This document shows, piece by piece, positions 35,196-43,496 of a stretch of DNA of 64,000 bases (position 1 is the stretch's first letter; every line of letters starts with the position of its first letter). The DNA comes from Photobacterium obscurum (lineage in GTDB: Bacteria; Pseudomonadota; Gammaproteobacteria; Enterobacterales; Vibrionaceae), in the NCBI RefSeq assembly GCF_026191635.1, contig NZ_JAKRRW010000004.1, forward strand, positions 186,001 through 250,000. The letters are read 5' to 3'. Both the position numbers and the translations under genes were made by a program. Under the pieces are notes generated by a model that saw only the letters and a list, made by a program, of their open reading frames with translations, was not told where the DNA came from and ran no database searches.

Positions 35196-35705
35196 ATGAA
35201 AAAATTTACTCGTATATTCGTCGCAACGACGATAGGAGGTGCTGCTATTGCAGCAAATGCTTCCATCTCGTTTCCTACTATTGATGAGATGGAGTTAGCT
35301 CCATTGTCAGATAATGAGATGTCTTTAATGCGAGGGGGTTTTGTTACGATCAATGACAGTGTTATAAATATTGGCCTTACCATGACTACAACCATTAACG
35401 GCGAGACTGTCTTATCCACTCATATTGCAGATTTCACCATCAATAATGGTTTGCTTGTAAGCCACTCAGGAACCGAAGTAATCGATGGTTATAATCCATT
35501 ACAATATATATCCATTGGTGATAATAATATTAATAACGCATCACCTAGCTCGGAAAGTTCAGGTTTCATCATTCAAAATACCGAGGATGGAACCCGGATT
35601 TATAACCAGACAACGATGAATATTGAAGCTGATGTAAGTGCTTTTACGAAGCAGTCAATATACCGAAACCGGCTAGAAAATTCCATTCTATATACTGGCT
35701 ACTAA
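35196..35705 (+). CDS. Exported protein with double-glycine-like motif, amyloid cluster
   Basis: A 169-residue protein coupled to the C39 gene. The signal peptide (TTIGGAAIAANA) is followed by an acidic stretch and APLSDNEMSLMRGG ending at residue 48. That is a close match to a double-glycine leader (LSxxEMxxxxGG). The remaining 121 residues are strand-like with many Asn and Thr, including SGFIIQNTEDGTRIYNQTTMNIEAD, similar to the QNTGNN segment of the other three proteins. I propose Sec export, then C39 cleavage after RGG. Its place in the operon parallels FapE. Confidence 0.65.
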   Translation: MKKFTRIFVATTIGGAAIAANASISFPTIDEMELAPLSDNEMSLMRGGFVTINDSVINIGLTMTTTINGETVLSTHIADFTINNGLLVSHSGTEVIDGYNPLQYISIGDNNINNASPSSESSGFIIQNTEDGTRIYNQTTMNIEADVSAFTKQSIYRNRLENSILYTGY

Positions 35706-35756
35706 ACGAGTGGCATATTAATTTTTTGTTTTTTTAGTGTTTTTTTGTCTTTAAAT

Positions 35757-35786
35757 AAGGTACAGCATTCATGCTGTACCTTTTTT
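35757..35786 (+). terminator. Strong terminator closing the fibre/peptidase genes
   Basis: AAGGTACAGCAT, loop TC, ATGCTGTACCTT then TTTT. Confidence 0.9.
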
Positions 35787-35994
35787 GTTGTTAGTAATTT
35801 AATCTAATTCAAGAAGTTCAAATAATTATTGTAAAATGTTACTCTTACAAGCATTTGATTTATATTGACTATTTATTGTTTTTTTTATAGTTACTGATGT
35901 TACAAGACTATTCTTACATCTGATACCCTGCAAAGGTGCGGTTTATTGCCTATATTTTTTAAGACATCAACAATAATATGCACATTGATAGAAG

Positions 35995-37347
35995 GTGACT
36001 TCAATGGTGGCTCAATGTCAAAATAAATCAATTAATGGTCGATTGGTTGCAATTGGATGTAACTACGAACCTTGGATTGCGCTTCTTGAACAATCTGGTT
36101 GGAAAACCCACTGCTGCTATGACCTGCGTACGGCTGACTCAATACTGGAAGAGTACAGCCCATGTATTTGCATTGTTGATTTAAGCAATAATGATTTTAG
36201 CTTAAATAGCATTTCTTTAAGGGCAAACAAAACTAAACAAGTTAAGTGGATTGCGATAATAAAAAAAGAGCAGTTAAAAACAGATGCTATCTGTCAATTT
36301 ATTAATAATTTTTGTGTGGACTTTTTTTCAGTTCCGATCCCCGGAAGTCAACTACTTGATACTGTAGGTCATCAACTGGGGATGCTTGAAATTGAGGCAA
36401 GTTCATGGGTTGAGATTACTTCTCAGCATGATATGGGGCTATTTGGCGAGTCAAAGTCGATCAAACAACTTCGTGATATGGTCCGTAGAGTTGCCTTAAC
36501 AGAGGTAAATGTCTTTTTAACAGGTGAAAATGGTACTGGTAAAGAATTGATTGCTAAGTCAATTCATAATCTATCAAAGCGCAAGAATGCCCCTTTTATC
36601 ACTGTTAACTGTGGTTCATTAACTCGGGATGACGAGAAAATATCATTCTTGGATGGCTCTTATACGCAAGAAGATGGTTCTTCGTTCAATGGCACTGTTT
36701 TATTGGATAATATTGAAGAACTCTCTAAAGAACTTCAGGATGAGCTCCTCACATTTTTACAAGTTCCAGCCGGGGATACGCTTGATGATGATTCCTCGTC
36801 TGATGTTCGTATAATCGCCTCTTCAAGCGCAGATCTTGAGTCGGCTGTGGCGAATGGTGAATTTAGTAAAGAACTATTCTACCGCTTAAATGTTTTCCAC
36901 ATTAAAGTTCCAACCCTACGTGAACGTGGTTCAGACATATTTTTGCTAGCGGAGACGTTCTTAACCAAATTTGCCAGAGAATACAGTACGATGGCGGCGA
37001 CATTTTCGGAAGATTCAAAGCAATTGCTGTTACGTTATAGCTGGCCTGGAAATGTTAGGGAACTGATTAATCAAGTTAAGCGAGCCGCACTATTAGCGGA
37101 AGGTAACGAGGTTCGTGCCGAACACTTTGATCTGCCGAGCAAAGCCAATCTCAAGCAGAGTCTAAGAAATATTAAAGATGAAGCAGAGAAAGATGTATTG
37201 GTTGCCGTGCTTGAAACGCACCGAGGGCAGGTGGCATCGGCGGCGAAGGATCTTGGTGTTTCGCGTGCTACGATGTATCGGCTGTTGAACAAGCATAATA
37301 TTGTGCCTGATGTCAGGCATTATAATAATGGCTACATACGAGAGTAA
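35995..37347 (+). CDS. VpsR-like enhancer-binding-protein-type regulator
   Basis: A 450-residue regulator. It has a receiver-like N-terminus (CICIVDLSNNDFS, D62 at the phosphorylation position), an AAA+ domain with Walker A GENGTGKE (177-184), and a Fis-type helix-turn-helix (VASAAKDLGVSRATMYRLLNKHNI). The first 130 residues closely resemble V. cholerae VpsR (GYEPWIA.LEQSGW, QFI.NFC.DFF, GHQLGML). The GAFTGA loop is replaced by GSYTQEDG and Walker B reads GTVLLDNI instead of LDEI. VpsR also works without sigma-54 and with c-di-GMP. Its position suggests it controls the amyloid cluster. The start could be the second Met. Confidence 0.8.
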   Translation: MTSMVAQCQNKSINGRLVAIGCNYEPWIALLEQSGWKTHCCYDLRTADSILEEYSPCICIVDLSNNDFSLNSISLRANKTKQVKWIAIIKKEQLKTDAICQFINNFCVDFFSVPIPGSQLLDTVGHQLGMLEIEASSWVEITSQHDMGLFGESKSIKQLRDMVRRVALTEVNVFLTGENGTGKELIAKSIHNLSKRKNAPFITVNCGSLTRDDEKISFLDGSYTQEDGSSFNGTVLLDNIEELSKELQDELLTFLQVPAGDTLDDDSSSDVRIIASSSADLESAVANGEFSKELFYRLNVFHIKVPTLRERGSDIFLLAETFLTKFAREYSTMAATFSEDSKQLLLRYSWPGNVRELINQVKRAALLAEGNEVRAEHFDLPSKANLKQSLRNIKDEAEKDVLVAVLETHRGQVASAAKDLGVSRATMYRLLNKHNIVPDVRHYNNGYIRE

Positions 37348-37351
37348 GCAT

Positions 37352-37379
37352 AAAAAAGCCCGGTTATCCGGGCTTTTTT
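37352..37379 (+). terminator. Terminator after the VpsR-like gene
   Basis: AAAAAAGCCCGG, loop TTAT, CCGGGCTTTTTT. Confidence 0.95.
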
Positions 37380-37415
37380 ATGCTTGTTTAATACAATAAA
37401 TTCTTTGATTAGAAG

Positions 37416-37547
37416 CTAGCTTACAACGATAACGTCGTTTGCAAGTTCATCATCACAGTCAACAGAAAGATAAAGCGTATCAGGTTGCTCAACCATGAGC
37501 TCATCTTCAGTTGGCGCGACAAACGTATACTGGTTTAAAGCGTCCAT
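37416..37547 (-). CDS. Small acidic protein, 43 aa, hypothetical
   Basis: On the minus strand ATG at 37547 opens MDALNQYTFVAPTEDELM and continues to a TAG after 43 codons (ending ANDVIVVS). AGGA lies five bases before the ATG; a second ATG two codons upstream overlaps the site. The peptide is very acidic with one Cys and no hydrophobic segment. It is too short for family recognition. The good site and clean frame make it a fair candidate. Confidence 0.45.
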   Translation of the reverse strand: MDALNQYTFVAPTEDELMVEQPDTLYLSVDCDDELANDVIVVS

Positions 37548-37710
37548 ATTCATCCTATTTGATCTGTATGCTGAGTATTGTCTCTACTTTACCCAAGTGA
37601 CTTCAACGTCCTTGAGTACATATCTATATGGCTTACAGTGCCAATATAAAATGACAATCATATTAAAGATTGAGCAAGATCTCATGAATCGAAATGGATT
37701 GGTTAAAAAA

Positions 37711-38688
37711 TCACCGCTTCATGGTCGGGATATGAAGTACTAATGGACAGTGATCAGACAACTGGTAGCGTTCAATGAGATGGTTGCTGAACTGGTATTG
37801 ATAGACCTGACCGTATTGACGAGTCTTCAGGCTTATCTGAACAGAACTCAGCGCATGATCAATTAGCGATTTGTAATAACGTATTTCTTTGGTTCCATCA
37901 CGATTGGTATGGCGCACTTTGCACAAGGCAGTTAATCCATTGGTAAGGTTTGATACGGTTTGTGGCAGTGCATCATTGAGGGACGAGAGTAGCCACTGCT
38001 GCTTACTGTTTAGTTGGTGGTTGAAATCGCCCACTATAAGGAAGTCTTCATAGTTGCTTTGACGCTGCTGAATCCAGCTTGCCAGAATCGCACCTTGCTG
38101 CCTAAGTGTCCGACAAGACTGGCTGCCTTGCTTGTATTTTCTGCTGAAACAACCTGATTTTAGGTGAACATTGAGTAAGTGTAACTTTGTATCGGGAGCC
38201 GTGTGGATAATAAGATAGCTCCCATATCTGAGTTTTCTCGTCCTTTTACCATGAGACACATTGAGTGTTTCGAGATCGGGAGCATCGGTAACGCGAAGAG
38301 ATCCCTTAACAGCAAAACCCGTAAATTGGTTCTGTTGCGGAAACTGCTCATTACGGTTTTTATGGCGGTCAGAGAGGAAGACTTTATAACCGGTACGAGG
38401 GAGTATAGCCTGGATTGCTTCAATACTATCAACCTCTTGAAATGCGAGGACATCAGGAGAGAGCTCAGAGATGATGTTAGCCAGGCGCCTGTAGTCTCCT
38501 GGGGTTCTTGGGATCGTGATACTTTTATCAGGCCAGGCGAGCCACTGCATGTTCCAGCTAACAATAATTAACGGTGAGGGGCTATCTTGGGGTAAGCGCT
38601 TGGTGGTCTGATGATTTGCCATAGTTTTGGCGTTGTTGTGTGCAGGAAAAGCCAAAATTAGGGCGAATAATAGCAACAATCGATGCAT
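37711..38688 (-). CDS. Secreted endonuclease/exonuclease/phosphatase family protein
   Basis: A 325-residue protein with a Sec signal (LLLFALILAFPAHNNA) and the EEP fold: VSWNMQWL, AFQEVDS (metal Glu), LLNVHLKSGC, VGDFNHQL and LSDHCPLVLHI. Key metal-binding and catalytic residues (Asn, Glu, Asp/Asn, Asp-His) are present. It probably cuts DNA, or a phosphoester, in the periplasm or outside. Three cysteines, two of them close together (SGCFSRKYKQGSQSC), suggest a disulfide. It is a single gene; a Fur-like box lies about 250 bp upstream. Confidence 0.85.
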   Translation of the reverse strand: MHRLLLLFALILAFPAHNNAKTMANHQTTKRLPQDSPSPLIIVSWNMQWLAWPDKSITIPRTPGDYRRLANIISELSPDVLAFQEVDSIEAIQAILPRTGYKVFLSDRHKNRNEQFPQQNQFTGFAVKGSLRVTDAPDLETLNVSHGKRTRKLRYGSYLIIHTAPDTKLHLLNVHLKSGCFSRKYKQGSQSCRTLRQQGAILASWIQQRQSNYEDFLIVGDFNHQLNSKQQWLLSSLNDALPQTVSNLTNGLTALCKVRHTNRDGTKEIRYYKSLIDHALSSVQISLKTRQYGQVYQYQFSNHLIERYQLSDHCPLVLHIPTMKR

Positions 38689-39306
38689 TAGGATTATTTT
38701 TGTAGTGACTGGTACGACTCTATTAGATCGTGAAACCTAGTGAGTTGAATAGGGGGGAGGCTGTAATTTCGGTAGATATTGGAATCGAGCTTGAAGTTTA
38801 CGGGATCACTGAAGTTGTCAGTTACATGCAAGGGGGTGTCCCTCAATTATTTTTCGCCAATAACGATGGTGCAAAGAGTTAAGGGACAACCCCTAGCAAC
38901 TACATGAGAGTTACCCATTCGTCAACTTGGCCTAATTGATAATCGTTATCCCATATGCACAACCCAGGCTAGCGCGTGATGATGATTTTCACAGGTTGTG
39001 ATCTGCTTGTAGATATTGCGAGGTGTTACATTGCCTTGCTTAATTTGCAAGGAGTTTTTTGTGAAAAACTGGACTTAGAAGCAATTAAAATTGTTGACAA
39101 AAAGACACAAAAAAAAGCGTACATTCAAATTTTAGCTCAGGTTCAAAATCATCGGTTGTTCCCTGTACTGTCCTTGCTAAAAAATGATTTAGATCAATGT
39201 TTGTTTTGCGGAATTCTCGCCTAATACACCACATCTTGTATTCCCTAGATCACTAAGCACTATATTTTGTGTTTATGTGACAGTGTCATTTTCGTAGGAG
39301 CCCCGT
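38689..39306. promoter_or_regulatory. Regulatory gap upstream of nrdD with FNR- and NrdR-like sites
   Basis: The 618-bp gap contains, in order: a REP-like inverted repeat (38827-38898), a Fur-like dyad TTGATAATCGTTATC near 38938-38952, an FNR-like site ATGATTTAGATCAA at 39184-39197, and two NrdR-like boxes, ACACCACATCTTGTAT (39226-39241) and GCACTATATTTTGTGT (39257-39272), 31 bp apart centre to centre. An 82-codon open frame at 38976-39224 overlaps the FNR site and is not taken as a gene. Confidence 0.7.
38827..38898. repeat. REP-like inverted repeat
   Basis: TGCAAGGGGGTGTCCCTCAA and TTAAGGGACAACCCCTAGCA are inverted copies matching at about 17 of 20 positions, 32 bases apart. A related single arm (GCAAGGGACACACCCTAG) lies near 44036. 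Confidence 0.6.
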
Positions 39307-41433
39307 GTGAAACCTGTTGTGATTAAGCGTGATGGATGCCGATTACCGTTTAATACCAAGCGTATTAAAGAAGCGGTACTTAGCGCTGCAGAGTCAGTAG
39401 AAGCTATGGATGAAGCATACGCAGCATCAGTAGCTGACGGTGTGCTTTCTCAGTTTATGTCTGCAGAGGAAGTAGACATTCACGCTATTCAGGACGCGGT
39501 TGAAAATCACCTGATGGTAGGTCCGCATAAGAATGTCGCTCGTGCTTATATCGAATATCGTCATGACCGTGATATCGAGCGTGAAAAGAAAAGCGCATTG
39601 AGTGCGGAAATTTCAGGTTTGGTTGAACAGAGCAATGCCGATCTTCTTAATGAAAATGCGAACAAAGACTCGAAAGTGATCCCTACTCAGCGTGATCTGT
39701 TGGCAGGTATTGTTTCGAAACATTACGCGAAGAACCATATGTTGCCTCGCGATATTGTTCATGCCCACGAGACTGGTCAAATCCACTACCATGACTTGGA
39801 CTATTCTCCATTCTTTCCAATGTTTAACTGCATGATCGTTGACTTGGAAAATATGCTAACCAAAGGTTTCCGAATGGGTAATGCGGAAATTGACACGCCA
39901 AAATCCATTCAAACCGCGACAGCCGTAACGGCACAGATTGTTGCTCAGGTTGCGAGCCACACCTACGGCGGTACAACGCTAAATCGTTTAGACGAGGTGC
40001 TTGCTCCGTATGTGACAGCTAGCTATAAGAAGCACTTGAAAACAGGCCAGCTTTGGGAGGTTCCTAATGCTGAAGATTACGCCAAGAAACTGACCGAGAA
40101 AGAAGTTTTTGATGCTTTCCAATCGCTTGAATACGAGATTAATACACTTTTCTCAAGCAATGGACAGACCCCATTTTTATCAATCGGTATTGGTCTAGGC
40201 ACGTCGTGGGAATCTAAGCTGATTCAAAAAGCTATTTTTGAAAACCGTATCGCTGGCCTAGGAAAGAATAAAAAGACAGCGGTATTCCCTAAATTGCTGT
40301 TTGCAATTAAGGATGGTATTAACCACAAGCCAAGCGATCCTAACTACGATATCAAGCGGCTTGCTCTTGAATGCGCATCTAAGCGTATGTACCCAGATAT
40401 TCTTAACTATGACAAGGTTGTTGAAGTAACGGGTTCATTTAAAGCACCAATGGGATGTCGTAGTTTCCTTGGCCAATACATTGATGAGAATGGCCAAGAG
40501 ATCCATGAAGGTCGTAATAACCTTGGTGTTGTTAGTTTAAACTTACCGCGTATTGCTATCGAAGCTGATGGTGATGAAGCTAAGTTCTTTGAAATCCTTG
40601 ATAAGCGAGTGCAGCTAGTTCGTAAAGCACTAGATACACGTATTGATCGCCTCCGTGGTGTAAAAGCTCGTGTAGCCCCAATCCTTTATACAGAAGGTGC
40701 ACTTGGTATTCGTCTTAATCCAGATGATGAAGTACTAGACATCTTCAAAAATGGCCGTGCGTCTATTTCTATGGGTTACATTGGGATCCATGAAACCATC
40801 AATGCGCTGTATGCAGACAAAGGTGAGCACATTTACGATAGCGAAGAGCTTCGTGAAAAAGGTATCGCAATTGTTAAGCGCCTAAAAGATGCCGTTGATT
40901 CGTGGAAGCAAGAGACTGGCTGGGGCTACAGTTTATATAGTACTCCTTCAGAAAACTTATGTACTCGTTTCTGTTCATTAGATGCAAAAGCGTATGGTGT
41001 GATCGACAAAGTTACTGACAAAGGTTATTACACTAATAGCTTCCATCTCGATGTCGAAAAAACGGTAAACCCTTACGACAAGATTGACTTTGAAATGCCA
41101 TATCCGGCACTCGCGAGCGGTGGTTTCATTTGTTACGGCGAGTACCCTAACATTCAGCATAACATTGAAGCGCTAGAGAACGTATGGGATTACTCATATT
41201 CACGCGTACCTTACTACGGCACGAATACTCCAATCGATGAGTGTTATGATTGTGGTTTCTCAGGTGAATTTGACTGTACGAGCAAAGGCTTTACATGTCC
41301 GAAGTGTGGTAACCATGATCCTAAGAAAGTCTCTGTGACGCGTCGTGTCTGTGGCTATCTTGGTTCTCCAGATGCTCGACCATTTAACTCAGGTAAGCAG
41401 GAAGAAGTTAAACGCCGTGTGAAACACATGTAA
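39307..41433 (+). CDS. nrdD: Anaerobic ribonucleoside-triphosphate reductase
   Basis: A 708-residue glycyl-radical class III reductase that makes dNTPs without oxygen. The N-terminal ATP cone (VVIKRDGCRLPFNTKRI) is followed by the catalytic barrel. A C-terminal zinc site has CYDCGFSGEF and FTCPKCGNHD. The radical glycine is in RRVCGYLGSP (about residue 683). Start GTG at 39307 follows TAGGAG. It is followed by its activase gene and preceded by FNR- and NrdR-like sites, consistent with anaerobic induction and NrdR control. Confidence 0.97.
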   Translation: MKPVVIKRDGCRLPFNTKRIKEAVLSAAESVEAMDEAYAASVADGVLSQFMSAEEVDIHAIQDAVENHLMVGPHKNVARAYIEYRHDRDIEREKKSALSAEISGLVEQSNADLLNENANKDSKVIPTQRDLLAGIVSKHYAKNHMLPRDIVHAHETGQIHYHDLDYSPFFPMFNCMIVDLENMLTKGFRMGNAEIDTPKSIQTATAVTAQIVAQVASHTYGGTTLNRLDEVLAPYVTASYKKHLKTGQLWEVPNAEDYAKKLTEKEVFDAFQSLEYEINTLFSSNGQTPFLSIGIGLGTSWESKLIQKAIFENRIAGLGKNKKTAVFPKLLFAIKDGINHKPSDPNYDIKRLALECASKRMYPDILNYDKVVEVTGSFKAPMGCRSFLGQYIDENGQEIHEGRNNLGVVSLNLPRIAIEADGDEAKFFEILDKRVQLVRKALDTRIDRLRGVKARVAPILYTEGALGIRLNPDDEVLDIFKNGRASISMGYIGIHETINALYADKGEHIYDSEELREKGIAIVKRLKDAVDSWKQETGWGYSLYSTPSENLCTRFCSLDAKAYGVIDKVTDKGYYTNSFHLDVEKTVNPYDKIDFEMPYPALASGGFICYGEYPNIQHNIEALENVWDYSYSRVPYYGTNTPIDECYDCGFSGEFDCTSKGFTCPKCGNHDPKKVSVTRRVCGYLGSPDARPFNSGKQEEVKRRVKHM

Positions 41434-41524
41434 GCGTATTGCCACCTCTCTCGTAAAGTCGCTCTGCGGCCAATATATTTAGAAGTGCCTTAATGGCACT
41501 TCTTGCTTTTGGTGAAAGATTACT

Positions 41525-42007
41525 ATGAATTACCATAACTATTACCCTGTTGATGTCGTAAATGGCCCCGGTACGCGATGTACATTGTTTGTGTCTGGGT
41601 GCGAGCACCAGTGCCGCGGTTGCTATAACCAAAATACCTGGCGACTAGATAGCGGACATTTGTTCTCACAGGAGATGGAAGATCAGGTTATTCAAGATCT
41701 GAACGACGAGCGGATTAAGCGACGTGGTTTATCTTTGTCGGGAGGTGATCCATTGCATCCTGCAAACCTTGAAGCTGTGCTTAAGTTACTCCGCAGGGTA
41801 AGACGTGAGTGCGTCGGTAAAGATATATGGCTATGGTCAGGGTATAAACGGGATGAACTCAGTGATGCTCAGCGCGAAGTTGTAGCAATGATCGATGTGC
41901 TCGTAGATGGGAAGTTTGTAAAAGAGCAGCACGATCCATCACTGCTGTGGCGGGGAAGTGCCAATCAAGTTATCCATTATTTCAATTCTAGCGAGCTTGA
42001 TTGTTAA
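41525..42007 (+). CDS. nrdG: Anaerobic ribonucleotide reductase activating protein
   Basis: A 160-residue radical SAM activase that installs the glycyl radical on NrdD. The iron-sulfur motif CxxxCxxC is seen as GCEHQCRGCYN (about residues 25-35), with GGDPL further on. It lies 91 bp downstream of nrdD in the same direction, the usual operon arrangement. Full length. Confidence 0.97.
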   Translation: MNYHNYYPVDVVNGPGTRCTLFVSGCEHQCRGCYNQNTWRLDSGHLFSQEMEDQVIQDLNDERIKRRGLSLSGGDPLHPANLEAVLKLLRRVRRECVGKDIWLWSGYKRDELSDAQREVVAMIDVLVDGKFVKEQHDPSLLWRGSANQVIHYFNSSELDC

Positions 42008-42261
42008 GCTATTGTGAACTATACGTGGTAAATTAGAAAGTTATCCACTGTTTCTGTGTATAACTTTGGGAAAAGGGTGTGTACTCAGGCGAGTCTGACT
42101 TGGCTCAGTATCAATGACTAGCTTCGTTTTACTGAGGGTTATTGAAGAGGGTAGCAAGGGAGGAAAATTGTTTTGTTTTTTACTCGAATTGCTTTGATGC
42201 TCTTCCATCCATTAGTCAGTTAAGGTAAATTCCCAACCTCTTTTTTGCTGTTGGAGGCGTT

Positions 42262-42525
42262 ATGTCACGCACCATTATCTATACCTTTAAGAAACAAGAG
42301 AAACAACTGGCGTTCTCTTACGGTCAATACCATACTATCCACGAAGCAGTTGCGGCGGCAGAAGGCATTGATCTGACTGAGTTTCTGAAAATGGAACAGC
42401 AAGTCGCAGCAGTTGCTACGACAGCCAAGGCTGCTAAAGATTTTCGTGATAGCCATTTCCGAAAGTTGGGCTTTGGTAAAATTACCTTGGCCAAGAAAGA
42501 ACACCGCGGTATTGGCGAAAAATAA
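42262..42525 (+). CDS. DUF2960 family protein
   Basis: An 87-residue protein beginning MSRTIIYTFKKQEKQLAFSY with EGIDLTEFLKMEQQVAAV and DFRDSHFRKLGFGKITL. This matches the small Vibrionaceae/Shewanella family DUF2960. A good site (GGAGG) precedes the ATG. Basic C-terminus. No known role. Confidence 0.75.
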   Translation: MSRTIIYTFKKQEKQLAFSYGQYHTIHEAVAAAEGIDLTEFLKMEQQVAAVATTAKAAKDFRDSHFRKLGFGKITLAKKEHRGIGEK

Positions 42526-42573
42526 TATTGCAGGTGATTGCTGCAATCATATAACTGGGTGCCGGATAGGAAG

Positions 42574-43359
42574 TCAGCACTCAGGCCCTGTTATCTTTGA
42601 GCGCTTTTTGAAACCAAGATAAATTAAGTAGCCCCCAAACCCAGCAAGCAGATGCTTGATACTGTGGCCGCTTACCCCTCCTAATGCTGTATAAAGCGTA
42701 TCGTCGTTTGATTCTGCCCATTTGGCAATAATGTATGCAAGCAGTGCGTACAGGTAATACCTCCCGTGGCTATATCGTGCCCGAAACAGGCCAATGATGA
42801 TTGGTAAATGAATGATAGGGACGACCTGAACCAGTACGTAGGCGGACATATCACCACGGCTTGTAATAGTATCACTAATATACCAATAAACGACCGAGAG
42901 AGCGCCATAGAGCGTTACAGGGACGAATAGACGTTGCCCGACAGTTGGTGATATATATTCGCTGAGAACGATGCAGTATAGAGCAACGAAAGTTACACTG
43001 AGTGGAATGCGATCGAGCATTAAGGTAAAAGCATTTGGCTCAAGGTGGTAGTTGCTGGAGCCGAGAAAGGTAGCTATCAGGCCGCCAAAAAAAAATAGGT
43101 ATAGTCTGTAGCAAGTTGGGTCAATGATAAAAGTAGTACGGGCCTTTAGCCGCCATATACCCAGGAGACCGACCACTAAAAAAGGGATATTAGAAGCCAC
43201 ATTCCAAAAGTGTGGAATACCCAGCAAAGTGCGTTGATCCGCATAATCATAGAAATTGCTGCTTTGCTTGATGGGCGCAAAGTAAAGGGCTAGGGCAGCC
43301 ATAATGACGGTAATAGTAAGGAGCAGCCAGATCCGGTAATCATCTTTAATCCTTGTCAT
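42574..43359 (-). CDS. Alkaline ceramidase-like membrane protein
   Basis: A 261-residue protein with seven hydrophobic helices. The ceramidase/CREST pattern is visible: YADQRTLLGIPHFWNVASNIPF, FLGSSNYHLEPNAFTLMLDRIPLS and SGHSIKHLLAGFGGYLI. The Ser, Asp and three His that bind zinc in alkaline ceramidases are in these segments. Bacterial members have no established substrate; amide-bond lipids are a guess. Monocistronic on the minus strand, convergent with the DUF2960 gene. Confidence 0.75.
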   Translation of the reverse strand: MTRIKDDYRIWLLLTITVIMAALALYFAPIKQSSNFYDYADQRTLLGIPHFWNVASNIPFLVVGLLGIWRLKARTTFIIDPTCYRLYLFFFGGLIATFLGSSNYHLEPNAFTLMLDRIPLSVTFVALYCIVLSEYISPTVGQRLFVPVTLYGALSVVYWYISDTITSRGDMSAYVLVQVVPIIHLPIIIGLFRARYSHGRYYLYALLAYIIAKWAESNDDTLYTALGGVSGHSIKHLLAGFGGYLIYLGFKKRSKITGPEC

Positions 43360-43496
43360 AACTACCTGCTTGATAACCCGTGATTGCCAATAACAACTGA
43401 ATAGTGAAAACTCAGTAAGCGAGAGTCTATTTTGCTAAGTACAATAGTATTATGTGCAATTGAGCGTTATGCCAGATAATGGCTGTAGGTGTGAGC

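Noticed and set aside
37495..37743. 82-codon plus-strand open frame
   Set aside because: It overlaps the small minus-strand gene and the end of the EEP-family gene; low-complexity, Tyr/Leu-rich chance frame.
38976..39224. 82-codon open frame upstream of nrdD
   Set aside because: It runs over the FNR-like site, lacks a ribosome site and has no recognisable features.
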